Positions 52,462 to 61,568 are shown, numbered from the stretch's first letter. The stretch is DNA of 64,000 bases from Umezawaea endophytica (GCF_025061645.1 NZ_JANYMP010000003.1:304065-368064), one strand, 5' to 3'. The notes: generated from the letters alone by a model not told the origin. Numbers and translations are program-made.

Positions 52462-53667
52462 CTAGCGCGTCCGGCGCTCCGGCGCCGGACGCCGCGGGGG
52501 GACCATCTCGGCGACCAGGAAGGCCAGCTCCAGCGCCTGGTCGGCGTTGAGGCGCGGGTCGCACGCCGACTCGTAGCTGCGGTGCAGGTCCTCGAAACCG
52601 AGCCCCGCGCCGACGCACTCGGTCACGTCCTCGCCGGTCATCTCCACGTGCAGGCCGCCCGCGTGGGTGCCGAGTGCCTCGTGCACCTCGAAGAAGCCCG
52701 CGACCTCGGCGAGGATGTCGTCGAACAGCCGGGTCTTGCGGCGGCCGGGTGCCTCGACGGTGTTGCCGTGCATGGGGTCGCTCACCCACACCACCGGCGC
52801 GCCGGAGGCGTCGACCTTCGCCACCAGTTCCGGCAGCAGGTCCCGGACGCGGTCGGCTCCCATCCGCACGATGAACGTCAGCCTGCCCGGCCTGCGTTCG
52901 GGGTCGAGGCGGTCGATCAGGGCCAGCGCGTGCTCGGGTGTGGTGCTCGGGCCCAGCTTCACCGCGATGGGGTTGTCGACCGTCGCGAAGTAGGCGACGT
53001 GGGCGCCGTCGAGGTCCCTGGTGCGGTCGCCGATCCACAGCAGGTGGCCGCTGCCCGCGTAGCGACGGCCCGTGCGCCGGTCGCGGCGGGTCAGCGCCTC
53101 CTCGTAGTCGAGCAGCAGGCCTTCGTGGCTGGCGAAGTACTCCGTGCCGCTCGCGCGCAGGACGTCCAGCGTGTACCGGGAGGCGTCGTAGACGCGCCGC
53201 AGCCGGGCCGGGTCCGGCCGCCGTTCGGCCTCGGTGAAGCCGCTGCCGTTCACCGCGTCACCCCGGTACACCGGCAGCGTCCGCCCGTCGACGGTCTCGG
53301 TCGGCTGGGACCGGGGCTTGGCGTACTGGCCCGCGATCCGGCCCGCGGTCACCACCGGGAGCCCCGACGCGGCCGTGAGGATCACCGACATCTGTTGCAG
53401 CAGGCGGAGTTTGCGCCGGATCGCCCGCGCGGAGAGCCGGTCGAGGCGTTCGGCGCAGTCACCGCCCTGCACCAGGAACGCCCGGCCTTCCGCGACACGG
53501 GCGAGTCGCGCGGTGAGCGTGTCGCACTCGCGGGGTGTGACGAGCGCGGGCGAGGCCGCCAGGTCGTCGACCACCGCGTCGAGCCGGGCCTGGTCGGGCC
53601 ACGGCGGGCGCTGGTGGGCGACGAGCGTCCGCCAGTCCGGGACCGTTCCGACGGTGCCTTCGCTCAT
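52462..53667 (-). CDS. Class II DAHP synthase (PhzC-like, pathway copy)
   Basis: 401 residues, shorter than housekeeping plant/actinobacterial AroG (about 460) and similar to PhzC. Motifs: LVQGGDCAERLD with the Mn-binding Cys71, GRIAGQYAKPRSQPTE, NPIAVKLGPSTTPEHAL, FIVRMGADRVRDLLP, WVSDPMHGNT and HVEMTGEDVTECVG. It makes 3-deoxy-arabino-heptulosonate 7-phosphate from PEP and erythrose 4-phosphate. The N-terminal extra region that binds Trp/Phe in feedback-sensitive forms is reduced, so it probably escapes feedback and feeds chorismate to PabAB. Last gene of the long minus-strand operon, 6 bp after the N-oxygenase. Confidence 0.93.
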   Translation of the reverse strand: MSEGTVGTVPDWRTLVAHQRPPWPDQARLDAVVDDLAASPALVTPRECDTLTARLARVAEGRAFLVQGGDCAERLDRLSARAIRRKLRLLQQMSVILTAASGLPVVTAGRIAGQYAKPRSQPTETVDGRTLPVYRGDAVNGSGFTEAERRPDPARLRRVYDASRYTLDVLRASGTEYFASHEGLLLDYEEALTRRDRRTGRRYAGSGHLLWIGDRTRDLDGAHVAYFATVDNPIAVKLGPSTTPEHALALIDRLDPERRPGRLTFIVRMGADRVRDLLPELVAKVDASGAPVVWVSDPMHGNTVEAPGRRKTRLFDDILAEVAGFFEVHEALGTHAGGLHVEMTGEDVTECVGAGLGFEDLHRSYESACDPRLNADQALELAFLVAEMVPPRRPAPERRTR

Positions 53668-53673
53668 CCGCCC

Positions 53674-54594
53674 TCACGTCCCGAAGAGGTCGTGGCCGAT
53701 GCCCAGGTCGTCGAGCAGCACCTGCAACGGTCCGGTGTCCCGCGCGGGTGCGGGGCGGGAAGCGGCCCACTCGCGCAACTGGTCGACGCCGATCTCGAAG
53801 CCGCCCTGGGCCGCGACGGTCACCCACGGCTCCAGGTCGGCGGAGCGGAACGCGGTCAGGCCGCCGACGAGCGCCTCGCGGAACATCCGCTGCTGCGCGC
53901 TGTCCAGGTTCCGGTAGAGCGAGCCGCACAACTCGCGGAACACCACGGCGTGACCGCTCTCGTCCCGCCGGTGCAGGTCGGTGGTGATCCGGTTCATCGG
54001 CTGGATCTCCCGCGCCGTGGAGAGCGCGGAGAGGAACCCGCTGATCGTCGTCTCGGCGGCCAGCGAGAACGCGATGTCCACGACGTCGCGGTCGAACCCG
54101 GACAGCCCGGCCCTGGCCGCGGCGCGCCCCTGGACCACCGACCAGGCGTCCGGCGCGAACCGCACGTCCGCCAGGTCGCGACGGCGGCGGGTGACGCCGA
54201 CGGCGTTGTGGCACATCAGGATGTGGTAGTGCTCGTCGATGATCGTCTGGTGCAGCGCATCGACGGCGACGTCGTCCCGGCGGACGGGGATCCACTCCTG
54301 GAGCATCAACCGGCAGGCGGGCAGGATGATCTCGTCCTCGATGGCCGCGGTCTTGGCGTTGTAGGCGATCCACGCCGCGGACAGGACGCGCTCGCGGGCG
54401 TCCCGGTCGAGCCGCTCGGCGCCCGGCAGGCCGAGCACCGGCACCAGGTGTTCGGGGAAGTCCGGCAGCGCGGCGTCGAAGTGCCCGTCCAGGTCGAGTT
54501 CGTCCTTCTTGACGGCCACCCGCTTGCCCCAGCGGCGGGTCAACTGGACCAGCAGGTCGCGCTCGTACTCTTCAGGTGCCGCGGTGCCGGGCAT
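53674..54594 (-). CDS. AurF-type di-iron arylamine N-oxygenase
   Basis: 306 residues. The seven iron ligands of AurF can be placed with its spacing: E86 (AIEDEIILPA), E121 and H124 (IIDEHYHILMCH), E191 (SLAAETTISGF), H208, E212 and H215 (DLHRRDESGHAVVF). AurF oxidises p-aminobenzoate via p-hydroxylaminobenzoate to p-nitrobenzoate; BezJ-type relatives stop at hydroxylamine in benzastatin assembly. ATG with AGGAGG 8 nt upstream, 14 bp after the PabC stop. With PABA synthesis genes in the same operon, the substrate is almost certainly PABA or its prenylated form. Confidence 0.92.
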   Translation of the reverse strand: MPGTAAPEEYERDLLVQLTRRWGKRVAVKKDELDLDGHFDAALPDFPEHLVPVLGLPGAERLDRDARERVLSAAWIAYNAKTAAIEDEIILPACRLMLQEWIPVRRDDVAVDALHQTIIDEHYHILMCHNAVGVTRRRRDLADVRFAPDAWSVVQGRAAARAGLSGFDRDVVDIAFSLAAETTISGFLSALSTAREIQPMNRITTDLHRRDESGHAVVFRELCGSLYRNLDSAQQRMFREALVGGLTAFRSADLEPWVTVAAQGGFEIGVDQLREWAASRPAPARDTGPLQVLLDDLGIGHDLFGT

Positions 54595-54608
54595 CGGGAG
54601 GACCTCCT

Positions 54609-55382
54609 TCAGGTGTTCAGCGCGGGGACGACGGGGGCGGCGAGCGACTCCAGGCGCGCCTGCCAGTGCTCGGCCTTCGCCATGTCCTCCTCGAGGAACC
54701 GGCCCAGCCCCTCGGTGACCGGCCGCACGCCGTGCAGGGCGTTCACCGTCCACACGGGAACGTCGGCGAGGTCCGCCGGGGTGGCGGACTCCGCGACGAC
54801 CGGCCGCCCGGCCAGGTCACCGAGCAGGGCGCGGGTGACCCCGGACAGCAGGCCGGGTCCGGGCGGCGGACCGCACAGCGCGTCCCCGCGCCACCAGAGG
54901 ACGCTCGTCGTGCACCCTTCGAGCACGTGCCCCTCGGGCGAGAGCAGCAGCGCCTCGTCGGCACCCGCCTCGACCGCGGCGGCGCGCAGTGCCGCCAGGT
55001 GGTCCAGGTCGACGCCCTTGACGGCGGGCAGGGTTCGGCGGTCCGGCCCCGAGTTCCACAGCCGGACGGTCCTGGTGCGTGGAGGCGCGGGACGCAGCCA
55101 CAGCCGCAGTCGCGTCCGGGAACCGGTCTCCACGAGTTCGACGCGGGGGAACCACCGGCCCCGCGCGGGCAGCGTCTCGGCGACCGCGCTCAGGAAGCCG
55201 CCCGTCCCCGGTCCGGAGAAGCGGGAGCAAGCCGCGCCGAAGCGCCGGGCGTGCCGGTCGAACCCCCGTACCCGCCCCTCGTCCACGAGCCACGAGTCGA
55301 CGACCTGCACCGCACCGGTCACGTCGGACGGCGACCACCCGCCGCCGTCCCACCACAGGCGGATCCCGTTGTCGCCCGTCAC
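54609..55382 (-). CDS. pabC: 4-amino-4-deoxychorismate lyase (class IV aminotransferase fold)
   Basis: 257 residues of the BCAT/ADCL (fold-type IV PLP) family: ...VDSWLVDEGRVRGFDRHARRF at the start, the PLP Lys in LPAVKGVDLDHLAAL, ADEALLLSPEGHVLEGCTTSVLWW, and GLLSGVTRALL for phosphate binding. It turns ADC into p-aminobenzoate plus pyruvate. GTG start overlaps the PabAB stop by 4 nt (GTGA), the usual arrangement for pathway partners. The frame stays open far upstream inside the PabAB gene but is not protein-like there. Confidence 0.9.
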   Translation of the reverse strand: MTGDNGIRLWWDGGGWSPSDVTGAVQVVDSWLVDEGRVRGFDRHARRFGAACSRFSGPGTGGFLSAVAETLPARGRWFPRVELVETGSRTRLRLWLRPAPPRTRTVRLWNSGPDRRTLPAVKGVDLDHLAALRAAAVEAGADEALLLSPEGHVLEGCTTSVLWWRGDALCGPPPGPGLLSGVTRALLGDLAGRPVVAESATPADLADVPVWTVNALHGVRPVTEGLGRFLEEDMAKAEHWQARLESLAAPVVPALNT

Positions 55383-57478
55383 TGGTGGCCGCCCGCGTCC
55401 GACACCGCGGGCGCGCGCCAGGCGCGGAGCGACGCCGCCGCCTTGAGCAGCATCTCCTCGTACTCCTCCTGGGCCTCGGAGCCGAGCACGATCGCCCCGC
55501 CCGCACCGATGGTCAACCGGTCGCCGACGCGGACCGCCGTGCGGATCACGATGTTCAGGTCGGCGGCGCCGGAGAGGCCGAAGTAGCCGAGGGTGCCGGA
55601 GTACACGCCCCTGGCCTCCGTCTCCAGGCCGTCGATGATCTCCATGGTGCGCAGCTTCGGCGCCCCGGTCATCGAGCCGCCGGGGAAGCACTGCCGGACG
55701 CAGTCCATCGCGCTGACCCCGTCCTTGAGCCTGCCGTGGACGGTGGAGACCAACTGGTGCACGGTCTGGTAGCTCTCGACGGCCAGGTACGGGTCGACGT
55801 CGATGCTGCCCACCTCGCACACCCGGCCCAGGTCGTTGCGCAGCAGGTCGACGATCATCAGGTTCTCGGCCTGCGTCTTGGCGCTCGACGCGAGGGTGGC
55901 GGCGATCTCGGCGTCGCGCACGGGATCGGCGTCGCGGGGGGCCGTGCCCTTGATCGGCTTGCTGGTGACCGTGCGATCCAGCTCGACGCGCAGGAAGCGC
56001 TCAGGCGACGAGCAGAAGACCGTGACGTCGCCGAGGCGCACCAGCGCCGCGTACGGGGCCGGGTTCGTCCGGCGCAGCCGCCGGTAGAAGGAGGTGTCGT
56101 CGTCGTGGAACGGCAGGTGCAGCTTGTTGGTCAGGCAGATCTCGTAGCTCTCGCCGAGGTCGAGCTGCCGCTTGCACTCCGCGATGTCCGCCAGGTACTG
56201 GTCCCGGTCGCGGACCAGGTGCTCCTCGGCGTCCAAGGGCAGGCCCGCGGGGGGAACGGCGACCGGCTCGTCGTCGGCCGGGCGCAGGCCCATCAGCTCC
56301 GCGGCCGTCCGGTCCACCCACTCGTGCGCGTCGCGCGCGGTCTTCTCGTCGTGGACGGCGACCAGGTAGGTCAGGCCCTCCTGGTGGTCGACCGCGACGA
56401 CCCGGTCGGCGAACATCCAGACGGCGTCCGGCGTTTCGGCGGTGTGGCGGGCCTCGGCGCCGCACTCGGCCTTGAGCTCGTAGCCGAAGTAGCCGACGTA
56501 GCCACCGGTCAGGCCGAACGGCAGGCCCGTGTCGGGGACGCGCCGGTCGCGCAGCCGCTGGTCGAGGACGTCGAACACGCTGCCGGGGACGAGGCGGACG
56601 CCGTCGGCATCGCGCACCTCCACTTCCCCGGTGCCGGTGCGGCAGGTCAGGACCTCGCTGAGCGGCCCCGACGTGTCCCCGAGGAACGAGAACCGGGACA
56701 GGCCCTCCTCCACCCGGCTGCTGTCCAGCCAGAAGCAGTGCGGGTCGTCGGCGAACAGTTCGAGGAAGATGGCCTCGGCGTCGGCGTCGGTCCGCACGAC
56801 CCTGCTCACGATGCCCAGTTCCGCGACCGTGCCGGGGAGGTCGTCGGGGGCCGCGGTCACGGGGTCGGCGATGGTGATGGACGGCCGCCCGCGCCGCGCC
56901 TGGCGGGTCAGGTCGGCGAAGTTCCGCAGGATCTCGCCGCCGCACTGGGAGGCGACCGACTCGGGGTGGAACTGCACGCCCCACTGCGGCCGATCGCGGT
57001 GGCGCAGCGCCATGAGCACGCCGTCGTCCGCCCACGCCGTGGCGATGAGCTCCTCGGGCAGCGGCTCCTCGACGCACAGCGAGTGGTAGCGGACCGCGAC
57101 GAACTCGCGCGGGATGCCCGCGAACAGCGGATCACCGTCGTGGGAGACCTTGGCCAGGTGGCCGTGCCTCGGTTCGGCGGCGGCCACCACGGAGGCGCCG
57201 GCCAGGTGCGCGATCGTCTGGTGTCCGAAGCAGACACCCAGCACCGGCAACTCGGTGCGGCGCAACAGGTCTCCGACCAGACCGATGTCACGGGCGTGCT
57301 GCGGGCGGCCGGGACCCGGCGAGACGACGATGTTGTCGACGTCCTCCGGCAGCGGACCGGACAGCATCGGGTCGTCGTTGACCACGACGACCGGCTCGCG
57401 GCCGTTGATCTCGGCGATCAACTGGTACAGGTTGAAGGTGTACGAGTCGTAGTTGTCCACCAGCAGTGTGCGCGTCAT
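55379..57478 (-). CDS. pabAB: Fused aminodeoxychorismate synthase (PabA-PabB)
   Basis: 699 residues. N-terminal glutaminase (1-195): LLVDNYDSYTFNLYQL, nucleophile GVCFGHQ (Cys83), His171/Glu173 in FHPESV. C-terminal chorismate-binding domain (230-699): CFWLDSSRVEEGLSRFSFLG, VTSKPIKGTAPRD, FPGGSMTGAPKLRTMEIIDGLE and GAGGAIVLGSE. PIKGT carries the Lys510 nucleophile that separates PabB from anthranilate synthase (PIAGT), so the product is aminodeoxychorismate. Fused PabAB is typical of secondary metabolism (chloramphenicol, candicidin). ATG overlaps the NAT stop by 4 nt; the 3' end overlaps PabC. Confidence 0.94.
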   Translation of the reverse strand: MTRTLLVDNYDSYTFNLYQLIAEINGREPVVVVNDDPMLSGPLPEDVDNIVVSPGPGRPQHARDIGLVGDLLRRTELPVLGVCFGHQTIAHLAGASVVAAAEPRHGHLAKVSHDGDPLFAGIPREFVAVRYHSLCVEEPLPEELIATAWADDGVLMALRHRDRPQWGVQFHPESVASQCGGEILRNFADLTRQARRGRPSITIADPVTAAPDDLPGTVAELGIVSRVVRTDADAEAIFLELFADDPHCFWLDSSRVEEGLSRFSFLGDTSGPLSEVLTCRTGTGEVEVRDADGVRLVPGSVFDVLDQRLRDRRVPDTGLPFGLTGGYVGYFGYELKAECGAEARHTAETPDAVWMFADRVVAVDHQEGLTYLVAVHDEKTARDAHEWVDRTAAELMGLRPADDEPVAVPPAGLPLDAEEHLVRDRDQYLADIAECKRQLDLGESYEICLTNKLHLPFHDDDTSFYRRLRRTNPAPYAALVRLGDVTVFCSSPERFLRVELDRTVTSKPIKGTAPRDADPVRDAEIAATLASSAKTQAENLMIVDLLRNDLGRVCEVGSIDVDPYLAVESYQTVHQLVSTVHGRLKDGVSAMDCVRQCFPGGSMTGAPKLRTMEIIDGLETEARGVYSGTLGYFGLSGAADLNIVIRTAVRVGDRLTIGAGGAIVLGSEAQEEYEEMLLKAAASLRAWRAPAVSDAGGHQ

Positions 57479-58314
57479 GGGCCGGCCAAGGTCTTCCCGA
57501 GAGTCCGGACGTCACGTGGCTCCAAGGTGATCCCGAAGATCTCCTCGGGAGCGGACAGCGCCTCGGCGGCGTCCAGCTCGCGGGACGTCGCGGGCTCGCC
57601 CGGCCGGATCTCGGTGAGCGCGGTGCCGACGAGGAGGTGCCGCACCTTGGCCCGCGTGCGCTGGAGGATCATCCGGTGGTTGAACGGCGAACGCGGGTGC
57701 GTGAGGCAGAAGTGGTTGAGCAGCTCGAAGTCCGACGGGTAGCGCACGTCCGTGGTGAAGCCGTAGAGCTCCGCCGGTCCCTCCGGCCGCAGGAACCGCA
57801 GCACGTGTTCCCCGGTCGGTTCCCGCACGAGGTCGAACGGCCAGTCGCCGTCCAGCCGCGCGCCCTCCGCGAGCCGGATCGGCTCGTGCAGCCCGTTGGC
57901 GCCGAAGCTCACGTCGTGGAGCCAGCGCTCGCCGTCCAGCTCCACGCACAGCGCCACGTGCAGGGCGGGCCCGACCTTGCTCCCGCTGCGGATCCGCGTC
58001 CTGCCCGCGAACGCCGTGAACGTGAACCCGATGCGGTCCAGCACGGCCGCCATCAGCACGACCTGCTCCAGGCACCACCCTCCGCGGCCCTGCCGCACGA
58101 TCTTCTCCTGGACGCTGTCCAGGTCCAGCGGCACCGCCGTGCGCCCGAGCAGCGCGTCGAGGTTGTCGAAGGGGATCGCGTCGACGTGGGCGGTGTGCAG
58201 ACCGCGCAGCGTGGCGAGGTCCGGGGCCACGTCCTCCTGGTAGCCCACGCGGGTCAGGTAGGCGTCCAGGTCGACGCCGCTCCCCTGCCACATCGAATCC
58301 GGCGCGCCGCTCAT
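57475..58314 (-). CDS. Arylamine N-acetyltransferase-like acyltransferase
   Basis: 279 residues with the NAT catalytic triad Cys81 (GRGGWCLEQ), His119 (ALHVALCVEL) and Asp134 (WLHDVSFGAN). NATs move acetyl from acetyl-CoA to arylamines or to N-arylhydroxylamines (O-acetylation). In the benzastatin pathway a NAT acetylates the hydroxylamine, making the leaving group used by a P450 to cyclise the prenyl chain; the same role is proposed here. Other NAT-fold enzymes such as RifF form amides. The start overlaps the UbiA stop (ATGA) and its stop overlaps the PabAB start, so dosage is coupled. Confidence 0.92.
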   Translation of the reverse strand: MSGAPDSMWQGSGVDLDAYLTRVGYQEDVAPDLATLRGLHTAHVDAIPFDNLDALLGRTAVPLDLDSVQEKIVRQGRGGWCLEQVVLMAAVLDRIGFTFTAFAGRTRIRSGSKVGPALHVALCVELDGERWLHDVSFGANGLHEPIRLAEGARLDGDWPFDLVREPTGEHVLRFLRPEGPAELYGFTTDVRYPSDFELLNHFCLTHPRSPFNHRMILQRTRAKVRHLLVGTALTEIRPGEPATSRELDAAEALSAPEEIFGITLEPRDVRTLGKTLAGP

Positions 58315-59207
58315 GTGAACTGCCCGACGACGACGGCCGCGAGGACGATCCAGCCGAAGTAGGTGTTGGCGACGAAGGTGTCCCAGCACGACTTCGGGTC
58401 GTCCAGGTCCACGCGGGCGATCAGGTAGGCCAGGTAGGCCCCCGCGACCGCCACGACGAGGTAGAACGCCCACCCGATCGACGTCTGGGAACCGGCCCAC
58501 AGCACGCTGCCGACGCTGAGCGCGGCGAAGATCGACAGCCACGCCTTGGTGGCCCCGCCGAACAGCAGGGCGGAGGACCGGACGCCGATCTTCCGGTCGT
58601 ACTCCTTGTCCTGGTGGGAGTAGATCGCGTCGTGGATCAGCGTCCAGAAGGCCCCGCCCGCGTACAGGCCGTACGCCGCGGGCGGGTAGTCGGCGCTCCC
58701 GGTCGCCGCCGTCCAGCCGACGTAGACGTAGAAGCTCATCACCAGCGCCAGGAACGCCGAGGGCCAGACGAAGAAGCGCTTCATGTAGGGGTAGGCGATG
58801 ATCAACGGGTACGAGGCCACGAGGACCAGGACCGTCTCCAGGTTCGCCAGCGCCAGCACGAGCAGCGCGACCACGGTCTGGGCGACGGCCCACAGGAGCG
58901 CGTTCCGGACGTTGATCGTCCCCGACGCGACCGGGCGCGAGACGGTGCGGGCGACTCGGGCGTCGACGTCCTTGTCGACCACGTCGTTGATCGAGCAGGC
59001 CGCGCCGCGCACCAGCACCGCGGCGACGGCGACGACCACCACCGCCAGCGGGTTCGGCCGCTGCCCGGAGGCGAGGACGACGGCCCACAGCCCTGGGAGC
59101 AGGTAGAGCACGTACCCCGTCGGCCGGTCCAGCCGCATCAGCAGGAGGTACGAGCGGATCGAGTCCGGGCTCTTCGTGACCACGCCCGCGGATATCTTGT
59201 GCAGCAT
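58311..59207 (-). CDS. UbiA-family aromatic prenyltransferase
   Basis: 298 residues, about eight or nine membrane spans. First Asp-rich motif N74-D-V-V-D78-K-D-V-D82 and second motif D200-KEY-D204 (YSHQDKEYD) bind the Mg-diphosphate. The LMRLDRPTGYVLYLLPGLWA start is that of 4-hydroxybenzoate-type UbiA proteins. In this cluster the acceptor is expected to be p-aminobenzoate and the donor the product of the polyprenyl synthase gene in the same operon (geranyl or farnesyl diphosphate). It is a membrane enzyme, so prenylation takes place at the membrane. 10 bp after the P450 stop. Confidence 0.93.
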   Translation of the reverse strand: MLHKISAGVVTKSPDSIRSYLLLMRLDRPTGYVLYLLPGLWAVVLASGQRPNPLAVVVVAVAAVLVRGAACSINDVVDKDVDARVARTVSRPVASGTINVRNALLWAVAQTVVALLVLALANLETVLVLVASYPLIIAYPYMKRFFVWPSAFLALVMSFYVYVGWTAATGSADYPPAAYGLYAGGAFWTLIHDAIYSHQDKEYDRKIGVRSSALLFGGATKAWLSIFAALSVGSVLWAGSQTSIGWAFYLVVAVAGAYLAYLIARVDLDDPKSCWDTFVANTYFGWIVLAAVVVGQFT

Positions 59208-59217
59208 CAGGACTCCA

Positions 59218-60387
59218 TCACCATCGCACCGGAAGTTGGACCAGCCCGCCGATCACCGTGTCGTGGCGCAGCCCCAGCTCCTCCACGCCCACGGCCGGAC
59301 GCATGGTCGGGAATCGCGCGACGAGCTGGGTGAGCACCACCTGCACCTGCATCCGCGCCAGCGCGGCGCCGACGCAGTGGTGCGCGCCGTACCCGAACGC
59401 GAGGCTGGCCGCGGTGTCGCGCGTGACGTCGACCCGGTCGGGGTCGGCGAAGACCGCCTCGTCGTGGTTGGCCGCGATGATGTTCAGCAGCACGAAGTCA
59501 CCGGTCCGGATGGTGACCCCGTCGATCTCGAAGTCCGCCACCGCGTACCGGGGCATGCCGCCGTTGTGCGGGTTCGGCATCGACCGCCGCAGGGTTTCCT
59601 CGACGGCGCCGGGGATGAGGCTCGGGTCGTCCAGCAACGCCTGCCACTGCTCCTGGTCGGACAGCAGCAGCAGGACGCTCGTGCCGATCCGGGCCACCGT
59701 GGTCTCGTAGCCGCCGAACAACAACAACGCCGTCAGCCCGAGGACCTCGTCGTCGGTGATCCCCTCGGTCGCGCAGATCCTGGAGATCGCGTCGTCGCCC
59801 GGATTCCGCCGCTTCTCGGCGACGAGTTCCCGGCAGTAGCCGAACAACCCGCCCAGCCCCTGCTTGGACCTGACCGGGTCACCGATGTTGGCGGCGTCCC
59901 GCGTCCAGCCGCCGAACCGGTCCTTGTCCTCCTGCGGCACGCCGAGCCACTCGCACATCACCAGGATCGGCAAGGACAGCGCCACCGCCTGGCGCAGGTC
60001 CACCGGTGGCCGCCGGCCCGCCAGCTCGTCCAGCAGTTGCCCGGTCTGCTTCTCGACGTACGGTCGCAGCTCCGCCATCCGCTCGGGGGCGAAGTGCGGT
60101 TCCAGCAACGCGCGCATCCGGGCTTGATCGGTGGCGAAGCCCCCGAGCAGGCTGGCGAGGAGCGCCGACCCGCCGTCCTTCGGGGCGTCCGGGTCGGGGT
60201 TCGAGCGGCTGAGCCGGTCGTCGTCGAGCAACTGCCTCACCCAGGCGTGACCGGTGACCAGCCACGCCTCGACGCCCTCGGGAGTGCGAACCCGGTGGAC
60301 CGCGCCCCCGGACTGGAGCGTGCGCAGCCCTGGCGCGAGTTGCAGCACGTTCTCCTGCTCGAAAGGCAGTTGAGCCGGGGTACTCAC
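59218..60387 (-). CDS. Cytochrome P450 (second in the cluster, operon member)
   Basis: 389 residues from the GTG with GGAGG upstream; an alternative ATG at 60414 overlaps the polyprenyl synthase stop (ATGA) and adds nine residues. I-helix LLLFGGYETT (G225-G226-Y-E228-T229-T230, acid-alcohol pair intact but first Ala is Gly), ExxR E264/R267, haem loop FGYGAHHCVG with Cys338. The C-helix His of the usual HTRLR is Gln (DQARMR), so haem-propionate contact differs. Being inside the prenylation/N-oxidation operon, it is a candidate for tailoring the prenyl chain or for cyclisation. Confidence 0.92.
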   Translation of the reverse strand: MSTPAQLPFEQENVLQLAPGLRTLQSGGAVHRVRTPEGVEAWLVTGHAWVRQLLDDDRLSRSNPDPDAPKDGGSALLASLLGGFATDQARMRALLEPHFAPERMAELRPYVEKQTGQLLDELAGRRPPVDLRQAVALSLPILVMCEWLGVPQEDKDRFGGWTRDAANIGDPVRSKQGLGGLFGYCRELVAEKRRNPGDDAISRICATEGITDDEVLGLTALLLFGGYETTVARIGTSVLLLLSDQEQWQALLDDPSLIPGAVEETLRRSMPNPHNGGMPRYAVADFEIDGVTIRTGDFVLLNIIAANHDEAVFADPDRVDVTRDTAASLAFGYGAHHCVGAALARMQVQVVLTQLVARFPTMRPAVGVEELGLRHDTVIGGLVQLPVRW

Positions 60388-60410
60388 TGACGACCTCCGG
60401 GAGTGACGGG

Positions 60411-61448
60411 TCATGTCGTGCGGTTGACGATGCGGTCGAACTGGACGGCCAGTTCGGCGGACGCGGCCGGGGCCAGCTCGGCTCGTCCGAGGTGCTCCAG
60501 TGCCGAGTCGAGGTGGCCGCGGGACACGCGTTCGGCCGTGTGACGGCCGCCGGACTCCTCGACGAGGTCGGCCATCTCCTGGAGGTGCGCCGCCGCGGTG
60601 CCGTCGCCGTGCCACAGCCCGCGCAGCCGCTCGCCGACCGGGCTGTCGGCGGCGAGCGCCGCCAGCACCGGGAAGGACGGGTTGCGCCGCCGGATGTCGC
60701 CCCGGACGGGCTTGCCGGTCACCGCGGGGTCGCCCCAGATGTCCTCGACGTCGTTGAGGATCTGGAAGGCCAGGCCCAGGTGCCTGCCCGCACCGCGCAG
60801 GGCGGCCAGGACGCGCTCCGGTCTGCCCGCCCGCAGCGCGGGCGTCACCAGTGCGCACACCAGCAGCGCGGACGTCTTCTCCTCCACGATCCGGTCGTAC
60901 GCCGCGATGTCCGCGCCCGAACCCAGCCGGACGGTGAACTCGCGGGACTGGCCGGAGAGGACCAGGCGGAGGGCTTCGGCGAACGCGCTGGAGACCTCCG
61001 CGCGGCCGGGGCCGGGATCGTCGACGACCATTTGCAGGCTCAGTGCCTGCAACGCGTCCCCGGCCAGGATGGCCAGGCTGGCGCCGAACACCTTCCACGC
61101 GGCGGGACGGCCGCGACGCAGTTCGTCGGCGTCGATGATGTCGTCGTGGACCAGGGTCGAGTTGTGCAGCAGCTCCAGTGCCGCCGCCTGGGTCCGGACG
61201 TCCTCCGGCCGCAGGCCGACCCCCTCGGCCGCCGTCGTCATGAGGGCGGCTCGGGTCAGCTTGCCGCTGCCCGCACCGGCGGGGTCACCGCGCTCGTCGG
61301 TGAAACCGAGGTGGTAGCAGCAGATCCGGGCCAGGGTCGGCTCCAGCGCGGACACCCGCTGCCGCACGACGGGCAGCACCGCGGACCGCGCCGTCCCCGG
61401 CGACAGGAGGGCCTGAAGCCCGGTCGACGAGGTGTCGAGTGTGCTCAT
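60411..61448 (-). CDS. Polyprenyl (geranyl/farnesyl-type) diphosphate synthase
   Basis: 345 residues of the trans-isoprenyl diphosphate synthase family. First motif D102-D103-I-I-D106 (VHDDIIDADELRRG); second motif N232-D233-V-E-D236. The residues before the first motif are LELLHNSTL; the absence of large aromatic residues at positions -4/-5 would allow chains longer than C10, but chain length cannot be settled by eye. A Pro-rich insertion typical of FPP synthases is absent. ATG with GGAGGAGAA upstream is the first gene of the long operon, behind a strong palindrome. It supplies the prenyl donor for the UbiA enzyme. Confidence 0.9.
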   Translation of the reverse strand: MSTLDTSSTGLQALLSPGTARSAVLPVVRQRVSALEPTLARICCYHLGFTDERGDPAGAGSGKLTRAALMTTAAEGVGLRPEDVRTQAAALELLHNSTLVHDDIIDADELRRGRPAAWKVFGASLAILAGDALQALSLQMVVDDPGPGRAEVSSAFAEALRLVLSGQSREFTVRLGSGADIAAYDRIVEEKTSALLVCALVTPALRAGRPERVLAALRGAGRHLGLAFQILNDVEDIWGDPAVTGKPVRGDIRRRNPSFPVLAALAADSPVGERLRGLWHGDGTAAAHLQEMADLVEESGGRHTAERVSRGHLDSALEHLGRAELAPAASAELAVQFDRIVNRTT

Positions 61449-61550
61449 CGGGATTCTCCTCCGGTGGTCGCACGAATTGAACACCGAAAACTCGTCGCTG
61501 CTCCCGGTCTGCGCGCAATCTGAATGCAGAGCGACGCTCGGGAATTCGAG

Positions 61551-61568
61551 TACTGGTTCCAACCAGTA
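61551..61568. promoter_or_regulatory. 18-bp perfect palindrome in the divergent promoter
   Basis: TACTGGTT-CC-AACCAGTA, the longest perfect palindrome noted in the window, 103 bp before the polyprenyl synthase ATG and 202 bp before the divergent P450. It is a likely operator for an unseen cluster regulator. The other gene-free bases from 61449 to 61769 show only an AT-richer stretch near 61620. Confidence 0.65.

Noticed and set aside
55379..57478. PabAB-type gene as anthranilate synthase (TrpEG/PhzE)
   Set aside because: The active-site motif is PIKGT with the PabB Lys, not PIAGT, and a PabC lyase overlaps it.
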